Below are positions 35,432 through 44,063 of a stretch of DNA of 64,000 nt, one piece after another; within the stretch, counting starts at the first letter, position 1; every line of letters begins with the position of its first letter. Under the pieces are notes generated by a model that saw only the letters and a program-made list of their open reading frames with translations, had not been told where the DNA came from and ran no database searches. The DNA is from CAVUOA01 sp963742955 (GTDB lineage Bacteria > Bacteroidota > Ignavibacteria > Tepidaquicellales > OLB5): contig CAVUOA010000008.1 in the NCBI GenBank assembly GCA_963742955.1, positions 1,984,001 through 2,048,000 of the forward strand, given 5' to 3'. A program made the translations under genes and the position numbers.

Positions 35432-36880
35432 TCATTTCCTATCCAGCCTTACAACATTTTCAATATGAAATGTATGCGGAAACATATCAACAGGCTGCAT
35501 TTCTGTGATTTTGTATTTTTCTTCAAGAAGCTTTATATCTCTTGCCTGTGTTGCTGGATTGCACGAAACATAGATTATTTTCTCGGGTTCAAGCTGTAAA
35601 ATATATTCAGCAGCTTTTGGATGGATTCCGCTTCTCGGCGGGTCAAGGATAACAACATCAAAGTCCGCGTTTCCCTGCTGGAGTTTATCCCGCCCTTGCG
35701 ACGGGACGGGAATGACATTTGATGTGAGCATATATAAATATTCCTTTACATCCGAAGATACAAACTCGCAATTATTTACATTGTTCATTTCAGCATTTTC
35801 TTTTGCCATAATTATTGCTTCTTCATTCATTTCAACACCAAAAACATTTTTTACAAACTCTGAAATATACAGTGATATAGCTCCTGCTCCGCAGTAGAGG
35901 TCAAGTACTGATTCGTTTTTATTAAATTTACCCAGATTCAAAACAGTATCAAACAGAGTTTTTGCCTGAAGAGAGTTTGTTTGAAAAAAAGATGATGGTG
36001 TAATTTTAAATGAATAACTCCCGATTTTTTCAGTAATATAACCGCTTCCGAAAATTGTATTAAAGTAATCTCCCTGCGCAACCTGCGCTTTTGATTTGGA
36101 AATCATATTAATGAATGTTGTAATTTCGGGAGCTTCTTTTTTTAATTTTTCGGAATACTCTGAAATCAGCTCATTATTCTCATCATACGTAATTAGTATT
36201 ACCATTAAATCATTTGTGCATGATGACTGCCTAATAATTAAGTATCGTCAGGTATCCTTCATGAGTTCTTAGTCGAATAAATAGATTCCCCTTTACTTCT
36301 AAAAAATCGCGAGGTAAGGTTTAAAATTTTATTTGATAATTCAGATTGAAGCAGGCATTTTCTGATGTCAATTACTTTATCAATAAATCCCGGCATGTGG
36401 AACCCCAGAGCAAAATCTCTATTTCCGGTACTCCCCATATCTTTTTCGGTTAGCCATCTTTGATTTGAGAATGAAAATTCCAGTTTATTTCTGTAATAAT
36501 ATATATTTTCGGAACCGGTTACGGGGGGCACTGCTATATTTTCAAATCCGCCAATTCTCTCAAAGGAATCAATAACACTTTTTCTTTTAAGCTCCAGTTG
36601 GAAGTTGTATGCAATATTCTGCATTTTGCAGCCATTGCAAACTCCGAAGTATTCGCACTCCGGTTCAGTCCGTGTTTTCCGATTTTTTCAGAATTTCTAC
36701 TAATTTTGCTTCGGCGAAATTTTTCTTAACTTTCCTGATTTTTGCGCTGACTTTATCACCGGGAACAGAATTGTTTACAAAAACGACAAAATCGCTGTCT
36801 GTTCGGGCAATTCCTTTCCCTTCAAACCCAATATCAATGATATCCAGCTCTAATATTTCGTCTTTTTCAGGTTTTGCCAT
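35432..36880 (-). pseudogene. rlmD: 23S rRNA (uracil-C5)-methyltransferase RlmD-like, several frame breaks
   Basis: Three minus-strand frames make one RNA m5U methyltransferase. The TRAM domain comes first (36880-36665). A 4Fe-4S cysteine cluster follows (PECEYFGVCNGCKMQ, then IDIRKC). The SAM-binding core contains VLDLYCGAGAIS, and the catalytic motif is YVSCNPATQARD. Breaks lie near 36675 (just after KKSEN), 36272 and 36245. An additional 35-bp palindromic stretch is translated in frame at 35683-35717 just before FDVVILDPPRSG. The intact enzyme would methylate U1939 (E. coli numbering) or a related site. Either the gene is inactivated or the assembly is faulty here. Confidence 0.78.
35683..35717. 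repeat. In-frame palindromic element inside rlmD
   Basis: GTTTATCCCGCCCTTGCGAC and the following GGGACGGGAATGAC are read on the minus strand as NVIPVPSQGRDKL. This segment is foreign to the family between the KEYL helix and the FDVVILDPPRSG strand. It resembles the ATTCCCGC elements at 15296 and 45776. Confidence 0.65.
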
Positions 36881-36993
36881 TTTTCAGATTGTTAAGATTC
36901 AGGTAAGTCTGAATTATCTTTTAAAAGAAATCTAATTTTAGTATAATATGCAAATATAATTTTATTCACGTTCAAATAAAACCGATTTCTGTT

Positions 36994-37965
36994 TTGAGAA
37001 AGAACAAAATAATAGCCGATGCAAGGGAAGTAATACAGACCGAAAAGAAAGCAATAACTGAAATTGAAAAGCGACTCGACGGAAATTTTTCTGAAGCAGT
37101 TGATATTATATATAAATGCAAGGGAAGGGTAATTGTAACCGGGATTGGAAAGTCCGGCATTATAGCTCAAAAAATTGTTGCAACTTTCAACTCCACTGGA
37201 ACCCCGGCAGTATTTTTGCACTCGGCTGATTCAACACACGGGGACCTTGGCATGATAAGACCTCATGACGTGGTGCTTTGTATTTCAAAATCAGGAGACA
37301 GCGTTGAGCTTATAAACCTGCTGATGGCAATTAAGAATTTCGATGTAAAAATTATTTCTATTGTTGGCGATACGGATTCTATGCTCAATGACCTTTCCGA
37401 TGTGGTAATAGATGCTTCTGTAAAACATGAAGCCTGTCCTCATAACCTTGCCCCTACAACTTCAACAACAGTTGCGCTTGTTATTGGAGATGCTTTAGCA
37501 ATTTCTTTATTGAAGAAAAAAGATTTCTCCAAAGAAGAGTTTGCTATGCTCCACCCGGGCGGGGTATTGGGAAAAAAGCTTTTACTGAGGGTAAATGACC
37601 TTATGGTTAGTGATGAATCAATTCCAAGAGTCCGCGAAACAACTCCGTTTAAAGATATTATATTCGAAATATCCTCTAAGCGCCTCGGGTGCACCTGTAT
37701 TGTTGACCGGTACGGCAAATTGAAAGGCGTAATAACTGATGGTGATATAAGGAGACTATTTCAGGATAATGTTGATTTCAGCCAAATAAAAGCAAAAGAT
37801 ATAATGAATAAAACGCCGAAAACTATTAACGAAAACATGCTTGGCGAAACTGCGCTTGAGCTGATGGAGAAATATTCAATTACTCAGCTTATAATTGTGA
37901 ACAAGTCAAGAGTACCAATAGGCGTCGTCCATCTTCATGACCTGGTTAAAGCAGGGCTTGGATAA
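36994..37965 (+). CDS. kdsD: D-arabinose-5-phosphate isomerase (KpsF/GutQ/KdsD family)
   Basis: Converts ribulose 5-phosphate to arabinose 5-phosphate, the first step of Kdo synthesis for LPS. It has 323 residues. The N-terminal SIS sugar-isomerase domain contains ATFNSTGTPAVFLHSADSTHGDLG and SGDSVELINLL. Two CBS domains follow from about residue 205 (RVNDLMVSDESIPRV ... KAKDIMNKTPKTI). The start is TTG; no ATG is close by. The downstream lptC and OstA-like genes form the rest of an LPS assembly operon. Confidence 0.9.
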   Translation: MRKNKIIADAREVIQTEKKAITEIEKRLDGNFSEAVDIIYKCKGRVIVTGIGKSGIIAQKIVATFNSTGTPAVFLHSADSTHGDLGMIRPHDVVLCISKSGDSVELINLLMAIKNFDVKIISIVGDTDSMLNDLSDVVIDASVKHEACPHNLAPTTSTTVALVIGDALAISLLKKKDFSKEEFAMLHPGGVLGKKLLLRVNDLMVSDESIPRVRETTPFKDIIFEISSKRLGCTCIVDRYGKLKGVITDGDIRRLFQDNVDFSQIKAKDIMNKTPKTINENMLGETALELMEKYSITQLIIVNKSRVPIGVVHLHDLVKAGLG

Positions 37966-38074
37966 TCTTTCAATTAACAATTTAACAGTTATCAATTATC
38001 AATTCAAAGAAACTATTAATAATTCAGCATTAACAATAAGTGTTCCTCTTATAAGGAATTTTGTTTATTGTGCA

Positions 38075-38587
38075 ATGTTAATTGTTAATTGTTTATTGAT
38101 TTCAGGCTGCGGTTCTGATAAAGTTGAACCGGTAAAAACCAACTTTGAAGCTACAGACAGTATTCCTTCCCAAACAAGCTTCGATGCTACCGTTACTTTT
38201 TCCGATTCGGGAAATGTTAAAGCAATTCTGCATGCCGGAAGAATCCGGGTTTATACAAAATATAATTATACAATAATTGACAGCAATGCGGTTGTGGATT
38301 TTTACAAAAACGGCGTTCATGCTTCAACATTGACAGGTAAACGGGGGAAAATCCTCGATTTAACTAAGGATGTGGAAGTATATGACAGCGTGAAGCTGGT
38401 TTCAGATGAAGGCTCAACTCTGACTACAAATAAATTATTGTGGGTAAATAAAACCCAGAAAATTAAATCCGATGAATTTGTCCATATTGTCACCAAAACG
38501 GATGATATCCAGGGCTACGGTTTTGAAGCAGACCAGAATCTTAAAAACTATGTGATTTATAAAGTAAGCGGCGAGGTGCAGAAATGA
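38075..38587 (+). CDS. lptC: LPS export protein LptC
   Basis: Likely the inner-membrane or lipid-anchored LptC that hands LPS from the LptB2FG transporter to the periplasmic bridge. The C-terminal 140 residues have the OstA-like beta-jellyroll pattern (HAGRIRVYTKYN ... FYKNGVHASTLTGKRGKILD ... VEVYDSVKLVSDEGSTLTTNKLLW). A lipobox (LLISGC) lies near the start. I chose the ATG at 38075, because the longer frame from 37937 overlaps kdsD and encodes a non-signal-like extension. The upstream DNA is made of AT-rich inverted repeats (AATTAACAATT type). The stop overlaps the next gene (ATGA). Confidence 0.78.
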   Translation: MLIVNCLLISGCGSDKVEPVKTNFEATDSIPSQTSFDATVTFSDSGNVKAILHAGRIRVYTKYNYTIIDSNAVVDFYKNGVHASTLTGKRGKILDLTKDVEVYDSVKLVSDEGSTLTTNKLLWVNKTQKIKSDEFVHIVTKTDDIQGYGFEADQNLKNYVIYKVSGEVQK

Positions 38588-39988
38588 AAACGGGATGTCT
38601 GATTGCGCTTATGGTGTTTATAACTTCATCTTTGATAGCCCAGGATAAAATTACAATTAATCATGCGGACAGCCTTACCGGAAAAACAGTGAACGGTGAG
38701 CAGGTAAGGGAAGCTAACGGAAATGTTTTTCTTACACAGAATGATATTAAAATCTACTGCAACAGGGTTATTCAGCATATTGATAATAATAAAGCCGAGC
38801 TTTACGGAAACGTTAAAGTTTATAGGGATACTATGAGCATTTTTGCGCCAAGCGGTATTTATTACGGCGATGAATCGAAAGTTGTTTGTTCAAACGGGGC
38901 AACACTGAATGATTCCAAAACTACACTTACTGCTAATTACGGTATTTATTATTTTATAACCGATTTGGCAAGCTTTAAAGGCAACGTTAAAGTATATGAC
39001 GGCAAGAGCTATACAATTACATCAAATGAACTGGATTATTTCCGCTCAGTAAGCAAATCTTATTGCCGCGGAAATGTGAAAATAGTAACGGATTCCGCAA
39101 CTATTTATTCCGATAGCCTGGTTTATGAAAAATTAATCGGAATAGCTACAGCTAACGGAAATGTTAAGATTGAAAGCGATTCTACAACGATTTATTCTGA
39201 TAAGCTGGTCTATTACGAAGGAGAACGCAAATCTATTGCCGATGATAATGTGAAGATAGTTTCACCAAACAACAATGCCACGGTTTACGGCGACCACGGC
39301 GAGAATTATGAGCGAAAGAACTACTCATTCGTTCAGGGCAGGGCAAGGCTTGTGCAAATTGACGTAAAAGATTCCACAACTGATACACTGCTTATCTACA
39401 GCAAAAAGATGGAGGCTTTTCGTATTAAACCGGAATATTATATAGCAAAAGACAGCGTTAAAGTTATACGTTCAGATTTTTCCTCAAGTTCGGAGATTGC
39501 ATATTATTTCAGGGATACTATCGGGAACAGGGGGAGTAATAAGCCTTTCTGATAATCCCGCAGTTTGGAAAGAAAATATGCAGGTAACGGGTGATTCGAT
39601 ATACGCTTTTTTCAAGAAAGACATTGATGAAATATATGTCAGCAAGAGCGCTTTTGCTATTTCGCCGAATGAAACATATCCTGAACGGTTTGACCAGATT
39701 GCAGGTGTATTTATGTACATGAAATTTCACGATAACGAGCTTAGCTATATTCAGGTTGATACCAACGCAGCAAGCATTTATTACACTTACGAAAACACTT
39801 CTCCCAACGGCGCAAATAAAGCAAATGGAGAGGTGATAATTTTGAATTTCAAGAATAAGCAGGTTGATAAAGTAAAAGTTGTCGGCAAACCCAAAGGAAC
39901 ATACTATCCCGAAAATTTAATCAACACATCAGAGCTTCGCCTTACCGGTTTCCGGCTGAGGAAAGATAAGCCGGAGCGGGCAAAATAG
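38584..39988 (+). pseudogene. OstA/LptA-like LPS transport protein, frameshifted
   Basis: Signal peptide (MVFITSSLIAQD) and repeated OstA-like beta-strands (GNVFLTQNDIKIYCNRV, LYGNVKVYRD, GNVKIVTDSATIYSDSLVYEK) run in frame to 39552. A second frame from about 39530 to 39988 continues the family pattern (ISLSDNPAVWKENMQVTGDSI) to a Pro/Lys-rich end (DKPERAK). The junction lies next to a run of five G (AACAGGGGGAGT), so one base is probably gained or lost there. With that fixed, the protein would have about 467 residues, typical of the long OstA-like proteins of Bacteroidota. It overlaps lptC by 4 bp. Confidence 0.8.
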
Positions 39989-40063
39989 GGCAAAAGCGAC
40001 AAACCTCTCTTCAACACAAACATCAAATCTTGTCCGAAATTAAACCAATAGAATTACAGTAGT

Positions 40064-40091
40064 TTAACTCCGTTTGGAGTTAATTTTTTTT
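40064..40091 (+). terminator. Intrinsic terminator of the kdsD-lptC-ostA operon
   Basis: A TTAACTCC/GGAGTTAA stem with GTTT loop, then a T-run. Confidence 0.85.
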
Positions 40092-40231
40092 GTTTATAGC
40101 TTACACAAACCGAGAAAAATGTCTTTTGGAAAAGGCTGATTTAACAGTAACTTTGTGTAGAATATTTTTATAACTGATAAATTTTAAAAGTGATTGTTCT
40201 AAAGAATTATAAAATTAAATTTCAGTCAATT

Positions 40232-41557
40232 ATGAAAAACAAAACATTAATCATCATAATACTTCTTTCCATAGGTTATCCGCTAAAGGTTAATAATTGT
40301 TATTCACAATGGGTTGTAGAAGCAATCGTTTCAAGCAATGACTTGTATGCAGTTAAATTTGTTAATCCAAATACCGCTTATGTAGTCGGGGAAAATCAAA
40401 CGATTGCAAAATCATCTAACGGGGGAGAGAATTGGATAATACAGAATTCCGGAACGATAGGCGATCTTCTATCGGTGGATTTCCTTAACGAAAGCACAGG
40501 ATTTGCAGGAGGGCAAACAGGTTCAGGTTCAGGAGTTATTTATAAAACAACCAATGGAGGGAACAATTGGCTCAGTATAATTATAGACAGCGTAATGATA
40601 ATGTCTATTCACTTCATTAATTCAAATACAGGGTATGCAGGCGGCTGGGGACCAATTTATGATAATAACTTAAATAAAAAAATTCCCGATAGGCGCGCTC
40701 TGCAAAACTCACTGTTATATTTTACCACAAACGCAGGAAATAACTGGAGCAGGATAGATATCAGCAACGTTTACGAAGTCTCAGATTTATCTTTTATTAA
40801 TGCAAACACCGGATGGGGAGCGGGCTGGTCAATGGGAGGGGAAAGATTGATAAAAACAAGTAACGGCGGAAATAATTGGAGCTTAATATGGACAGGCGGA
40901 ATATATGATATTTTTTCGATTTACTTTGTTAACGCAAACTCAGGATGGATAACAGGTGATAGAATTATTTTGAAAACAACCAACGGCGGAAATAATTGGT
41001 TTTATCAAATAAATTATAATACTTACGGGATACATGAACTTTATGAATCTTACTTTATTGACGAAAATACAGGCTGGGTAGTAGGTGATGCCGGTACAAT
41101 TTTAAAAACCACAAACAGCGGTGATAACTGGGGCACTCAGGCAAGCCCGTATGGTAACTGGCTCTGGGATGTTTATTTTATTGATTCGTTAACTGGTTGG
41201 ACTGTCGGAGGTCAGGGCAGAATACTTAAAACTACTAATGGAGGCGGACCGATTGGAACGATTGGAATAAAGCCGATTAGAACTGAAATACCTGCTGAGT
41301 ACTCGCTTTATCAGAATTACCCTAATCCGTTTAATCCTGAAACCAAAATTAAATTCGATGTTCCAAAGTATTCAAATGTTAAGATTGTAATATTTGATAT
41401 TCTGGGCAGGGAGATACAAACAATTGTGAATGAGTCTTTACAGGCAGGTACATATGAAACAGAGTGGAACGCTTCTGCTTATCCCAGCGGAGTTTATTTA
41501 TACAGAATTAGAGCCGGTGATTTTGTATCAACCCAAAAAATGGCGCTTGTGAAGTAG
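40232..41557 (+). CDS. Secreted YCF48/BNR-repeat protein with T9SS sorting domain
   Basis: About 441 residues from the ATG at 40232, just before a hydrophobic signal (MKNKTLIIIILLSIGYP); the ATG at 40190 would add a non-signal extension. About seven KTTNGGNNW repeats with TGW/TGY turns are followed by a T9SS sorting domain (NYPNPFNPETKIKFDVPKYSNVKIVIFDILGRE) whose loop has no palindromic element. It stands alone, with a strong terminator behind it. It is more distant from the 0-7 kb family than those genes are from each other. Confidence 0.87.
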   Translation: MKNKTLIIIILLSIGYPLKVNNCYSQWVVEAIVSSNDLYAVKFVNPNTAYVVGENQTIAKSSNGGENWIIQNSGTIGDLLSVDFLNESTGFAGGQTGSGSGVIYKTTNGGNNWLSIIIDSVMIMSIHFINSNTGYAGGWGPIYDNNLNKKIPDRRALQNSLLYFTTNAGNNWSRIDISNVYEVSDLSFINANTGWGAGWSMGGERLIKTSNGGNNWSLIWTGGIYDIFSIYFVNANSGWITGDRIILKTTNGGNNWFYQINYNTYGIHELYESYFIDENTGWVVGDAGTILKTTNSGDNWGTQASPYGNWLWDVYFIDSLTGWTVGGQGRILKTTNGGGPIGTIGIKPIRTEIPAEYSLYQNYPNPFNPETKIKFDVPKYSNVKIVIFDILGREIQTIVNESLQAGTYETEWNASAYPSGVYLYRIRAGDFVSTQKMALVK

Positions 41558-41578
41558 AAATCTTCTGCGTAATAAAAA

Positions 41579-41606
41579 GGCCCTGGTATAACCAGGGCTT
41601 TTTTAT
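41579..41606 (+). terminator. Intrinsic terminator after the 40232 gene
   Basis: A GCCCTGG/CCAGGGC stem with a short TATAA-type loop and a run of six or more T. Confidence 0.88.
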
Positions 41607-41868
41607 TTAATATATCAGAGCTCTATAGAATTGCTATATAATACTGTTAGATGGTGCTTAAAATTAATTAAATTTTTGATATTTTATTTTTTTATGAGAC
41701 TATTACTCACTACGCCATACGAATAGTAAATTTTTGTTTTTAAGGTATTTGACTTTTTTATTTAATTTATTATATTAGTGCAGATAGATACCAATTTTAA
41801 AGTAAAAGTTTAAATCAGAGACATTTATACAGATTATATATCAATTTTCTCACAATAAAATTTAGATT
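41607..41868. other. AT-rich upstream region of the HU gene
   Basis: No gene is seen. It should contain the promoter for the HU/HU-SPOR genes; no clear site could be assigned. Confidence 0.5.
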
Positions 41869-42132
41869 ATGAATTCAGTTGACCTGATAAATAAAGTAGC
41901 AATTTCAAATAACCTGACTACAGGCAGAGCTGAAATGATAATCAGCATCATCGTAGAGAAAATTACCGATAAACTAAAAAAAGAAGGTTCTGCAGTTTTA
42001 AGTAATTTCGGAGAATTCCGTCTTGAGACCAAAAGGATTGGCAGCAGCATTTTTTCCGAATCAGCAGCCGGTTCGAAAAACTATGTTTTGTTTACTCCGG
42101 ATAAGAATTTTCTTGATATTGTAAACTCGTGA
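41869..42132 (+). CDS. HU/IHF-family DNA-binding protein
   Basis: An 87-residue protein with the HU fold: an N-terminal helical part (MNSVDLINKVAISNNLTTGRAEMIISIIVEKITDKLK), then GSAVLSNFGEFRLETKR leading into the beta arm. It is a little shorter than typical HU (about 90). It lies 35 bp upstream of an HU-SPOR gene and both start from similar domains, suggesting a shared origin or function. Confidence 0.85.
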   Translation: MNSVDLINKVAISNNLTTGRAEMIISIIVEKITDKLKKEGSAVLSNFGEFRLETKRIGSSIFSESAAGSKNYVLFTPDKNFLDIVNS

Positions 42133-42167
42133 AACATATTCGTTTTATCCCTAATTAACCGGGAATA

Positions 42168-43955
42168 ATGATAAAAAAAGAAGTAATTGAAAAAATATCC
42201 AAGTACTTCAAGCTCACTGAGTATGAAGCCGAAAAAGTATATGATGATATATTTTCAATTATAATTAACGGCGTTAAGGAAGATAACATAGTTGATATTG
42301 CAAATTTCGGCGAGTTTATTATTAAATACAATAACGGTAAAAACGGAAACGGTAATGGCAATGGAAACGGGAATGGCAGGAACGGAAGCAACGGGTATAA
42401 AAAAACAGTCGAGTTTCTTGCATCATCAAGTGTTGAAGAAGAATTAAATCAAAATTCCATTACAGGTCAGACCCCTGCTGCATTTACAGATACAAAAGTC
42501 TCCCAAACAGAAAATATACAAAACACATCTGTTTCGAAGGAAGAGCCTGTACAGGATAAGCCCATTTCACATGAAGAACCTGTTCAGCCGCAGCCCCCTG
42601 CTCATGAAGAGCCGGTTAAACAGCCGTCCGTTAATGAAGAAACATCTGAAGATTCGATTGAAGAAGAACTTCGCAGGAAAAGAGAAGAAATATTAAGCAA
42701 AATAACGGGACCGATTTTGCCAGGACCAACAGGGTTTAAAATAGAAAATTCTGAAATCAATAAAGCAGAAACCCCTCCTCCGTCTGAAACTCCCAAGACA
42801 GAAGTACCGAAAACTGAAGAAATAAATGAGGAAATATTTGCTCCGGAAACTGTGAAGGAGACTCCGGAAACGGCAGAAAATATTAACGAGGAGAAACCGC
42901 CTGTAGAACAAAAGGAGGTCGAGGACCTTTCCCGCAAATCATTCTCAGATTATTTTTCCGAAGTAACCCCGGAAGGCAAAAATATTCCTGATGAGAAATA
43001 CCCAGATGAGAAATTTCCGGAAGAACAGCAAACAAAAGAAAACGTAATCCCGGAATCGGCTGTGCTGCTTCATAACGAAATAACATCACCCGAACCGCCT
43101 AAACAGTTTGTGCCCGAAGAAGCTCCAAAACAACCGGTTCAGCAGCCGGGGGCGGGAAGCACAGAACACAGGGCGCAGGATGATTCATATTATATCTGGT
43201 ATAAAGATTCCGATTCAAATCCGACTGATACACAGACACTATCATATGAATACGAACTTCTATACCAGGCTAGCAAGGAAGCTGAATATAAATCGAAGTT
43301 GAAATTATATGTGACAACATTTATTCTTTTCTTTTCTATTGTTTTAGTTCTATTGATATTCTCCCCGCTCTTATACAAAGTGTTTTTCTCACCGTCTGAT
43401 ATGCCGAATATCGAAAACATCCAGCAGCAGAATGATAATCAAGGTGATGTTTCTCAGCAAAAGGGCACACCGAACGTGCTGCCCGAAAATAATACTAATC
43501 AGCAGAATCAGACACCCCCGGATACAACAAATAAGACACAGACACAGACACAGCAGGTTCCTCCTGCAAATAATCAGAACCAGCAGCAAAGTACTGAACA
43601 GAAGAATACACAGCAGCAGACACCGCCTGTAACCAAAGAAGAAAAGAAGCCCGAACAGCAAAAGAAAGAGGAGAAAGCAGGTCAGCAGCAAACTCAGCAG
43701 AAGCCTCCCAAACAGGAGAAACCCCCGAAACAGCAGACACCTCCGCAGCAGAATGAAAAGAAGATTGAAGGAGTTACCAAAAACAGCGTGGGCTGGATGG
43801 ACGAGAAGCTGAAAGTAATATACGTTCAGCTTGAAAACGGGAAGTTCACAATTCAGGAATCGGCGTGGGATTCTGATGCAAAAGCTAACAAGCGTATTTC
43901 AACAATAGAATCTATTAGGCATCAAAGGACTAAAGGGCTCTATATTCAAAACTGA
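42168..43955 (+). CDS. HU-domain membrane protein with SPOR-like C-terminus (frame lost inside SPOR)
   Basis: A protein of 595 residues. The N-terminus (1 to about 55; NFGEFIIKY) is an HU-like domain of the CCDC81/HU-SPOR type. A GN-rich stretch encoded by GGAAACGGTAAT-type repeats follows, then a long Pro/Glu-rich disordered region. One membrane helix (FILFFSIVLVLLIFSPLLY, near 385) precedes a Gln/Pro-rich periplasmic linker and a SPOR-like end (KVIYVQLENGKFTIQESAW). SPOR domains bind denuded peptidoglycan at division sites. The other half of SPOR (KTDLGAKGIWFRARFGEFST) lies in another frame, 43956-44103, so one base near 43940 is probably wrong. That frame would overlap lnt. Confidence 0.78.
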   Translation: MIKKEVIEKISKYFKLTEYEAEKVYDDIFSIIINGVKEDNIVDIANFGEFIIKYNNGKNGNGNGNGNGNGRNGSNGYKKTVEFLASSSVEEELNQNSITGQTPAAFTDTKVSQTENIQNTSVSKEEPVQDKPISHEEPVQPQPPAHEEPVKQPSVNEETSEDSIEEELRRKREEILSKITGPILPGPTGFKIENSEINKAETPPPSETPKTEVPKTEEINEEIFAPETVKETPETAENINEEKPPVEQKEVEDLSRKSFSDYFSEVTPEGKNIPDEKYPDEKFPEEQQTKENVIPESAVLLHNEITSPEPPKQFVPEEAPKQPVQQPGAGSTEHRAQDDSYYIWYKDSDSNPTDTQTLSYEYELLYQASKEAEYKSKLKLYVTTFILFFSIVLVLLIFSPLLYKVFFSPSDMPNIENIQQQNDNQGDVSQQKGTPNVLPENNTNQQNQTPPDTTNKTQTQTQQVPPANNQNQQQSTEQKNTQQQTPPVTKEEKKPEQQKKEEKAGQQQTQQKPPKQEKPPKQQTPPQQNEKKIEGVTKNSVGWMDEKLKVIYVQLENGKFTIQESAWDSDAKANKRISTIESIRHQRTKGLYIQN

Positions 43956-44063
43956 TTTGGGAGCAAAAGGAATCTGGTTCAGAGCAAGATTCGGTGAGTT
44001 TTCAACACTGGAGGAAGCTAAGAAAAAAGCCGGGGAAATCAGAAATAAAGAGCATGTTAAGCT

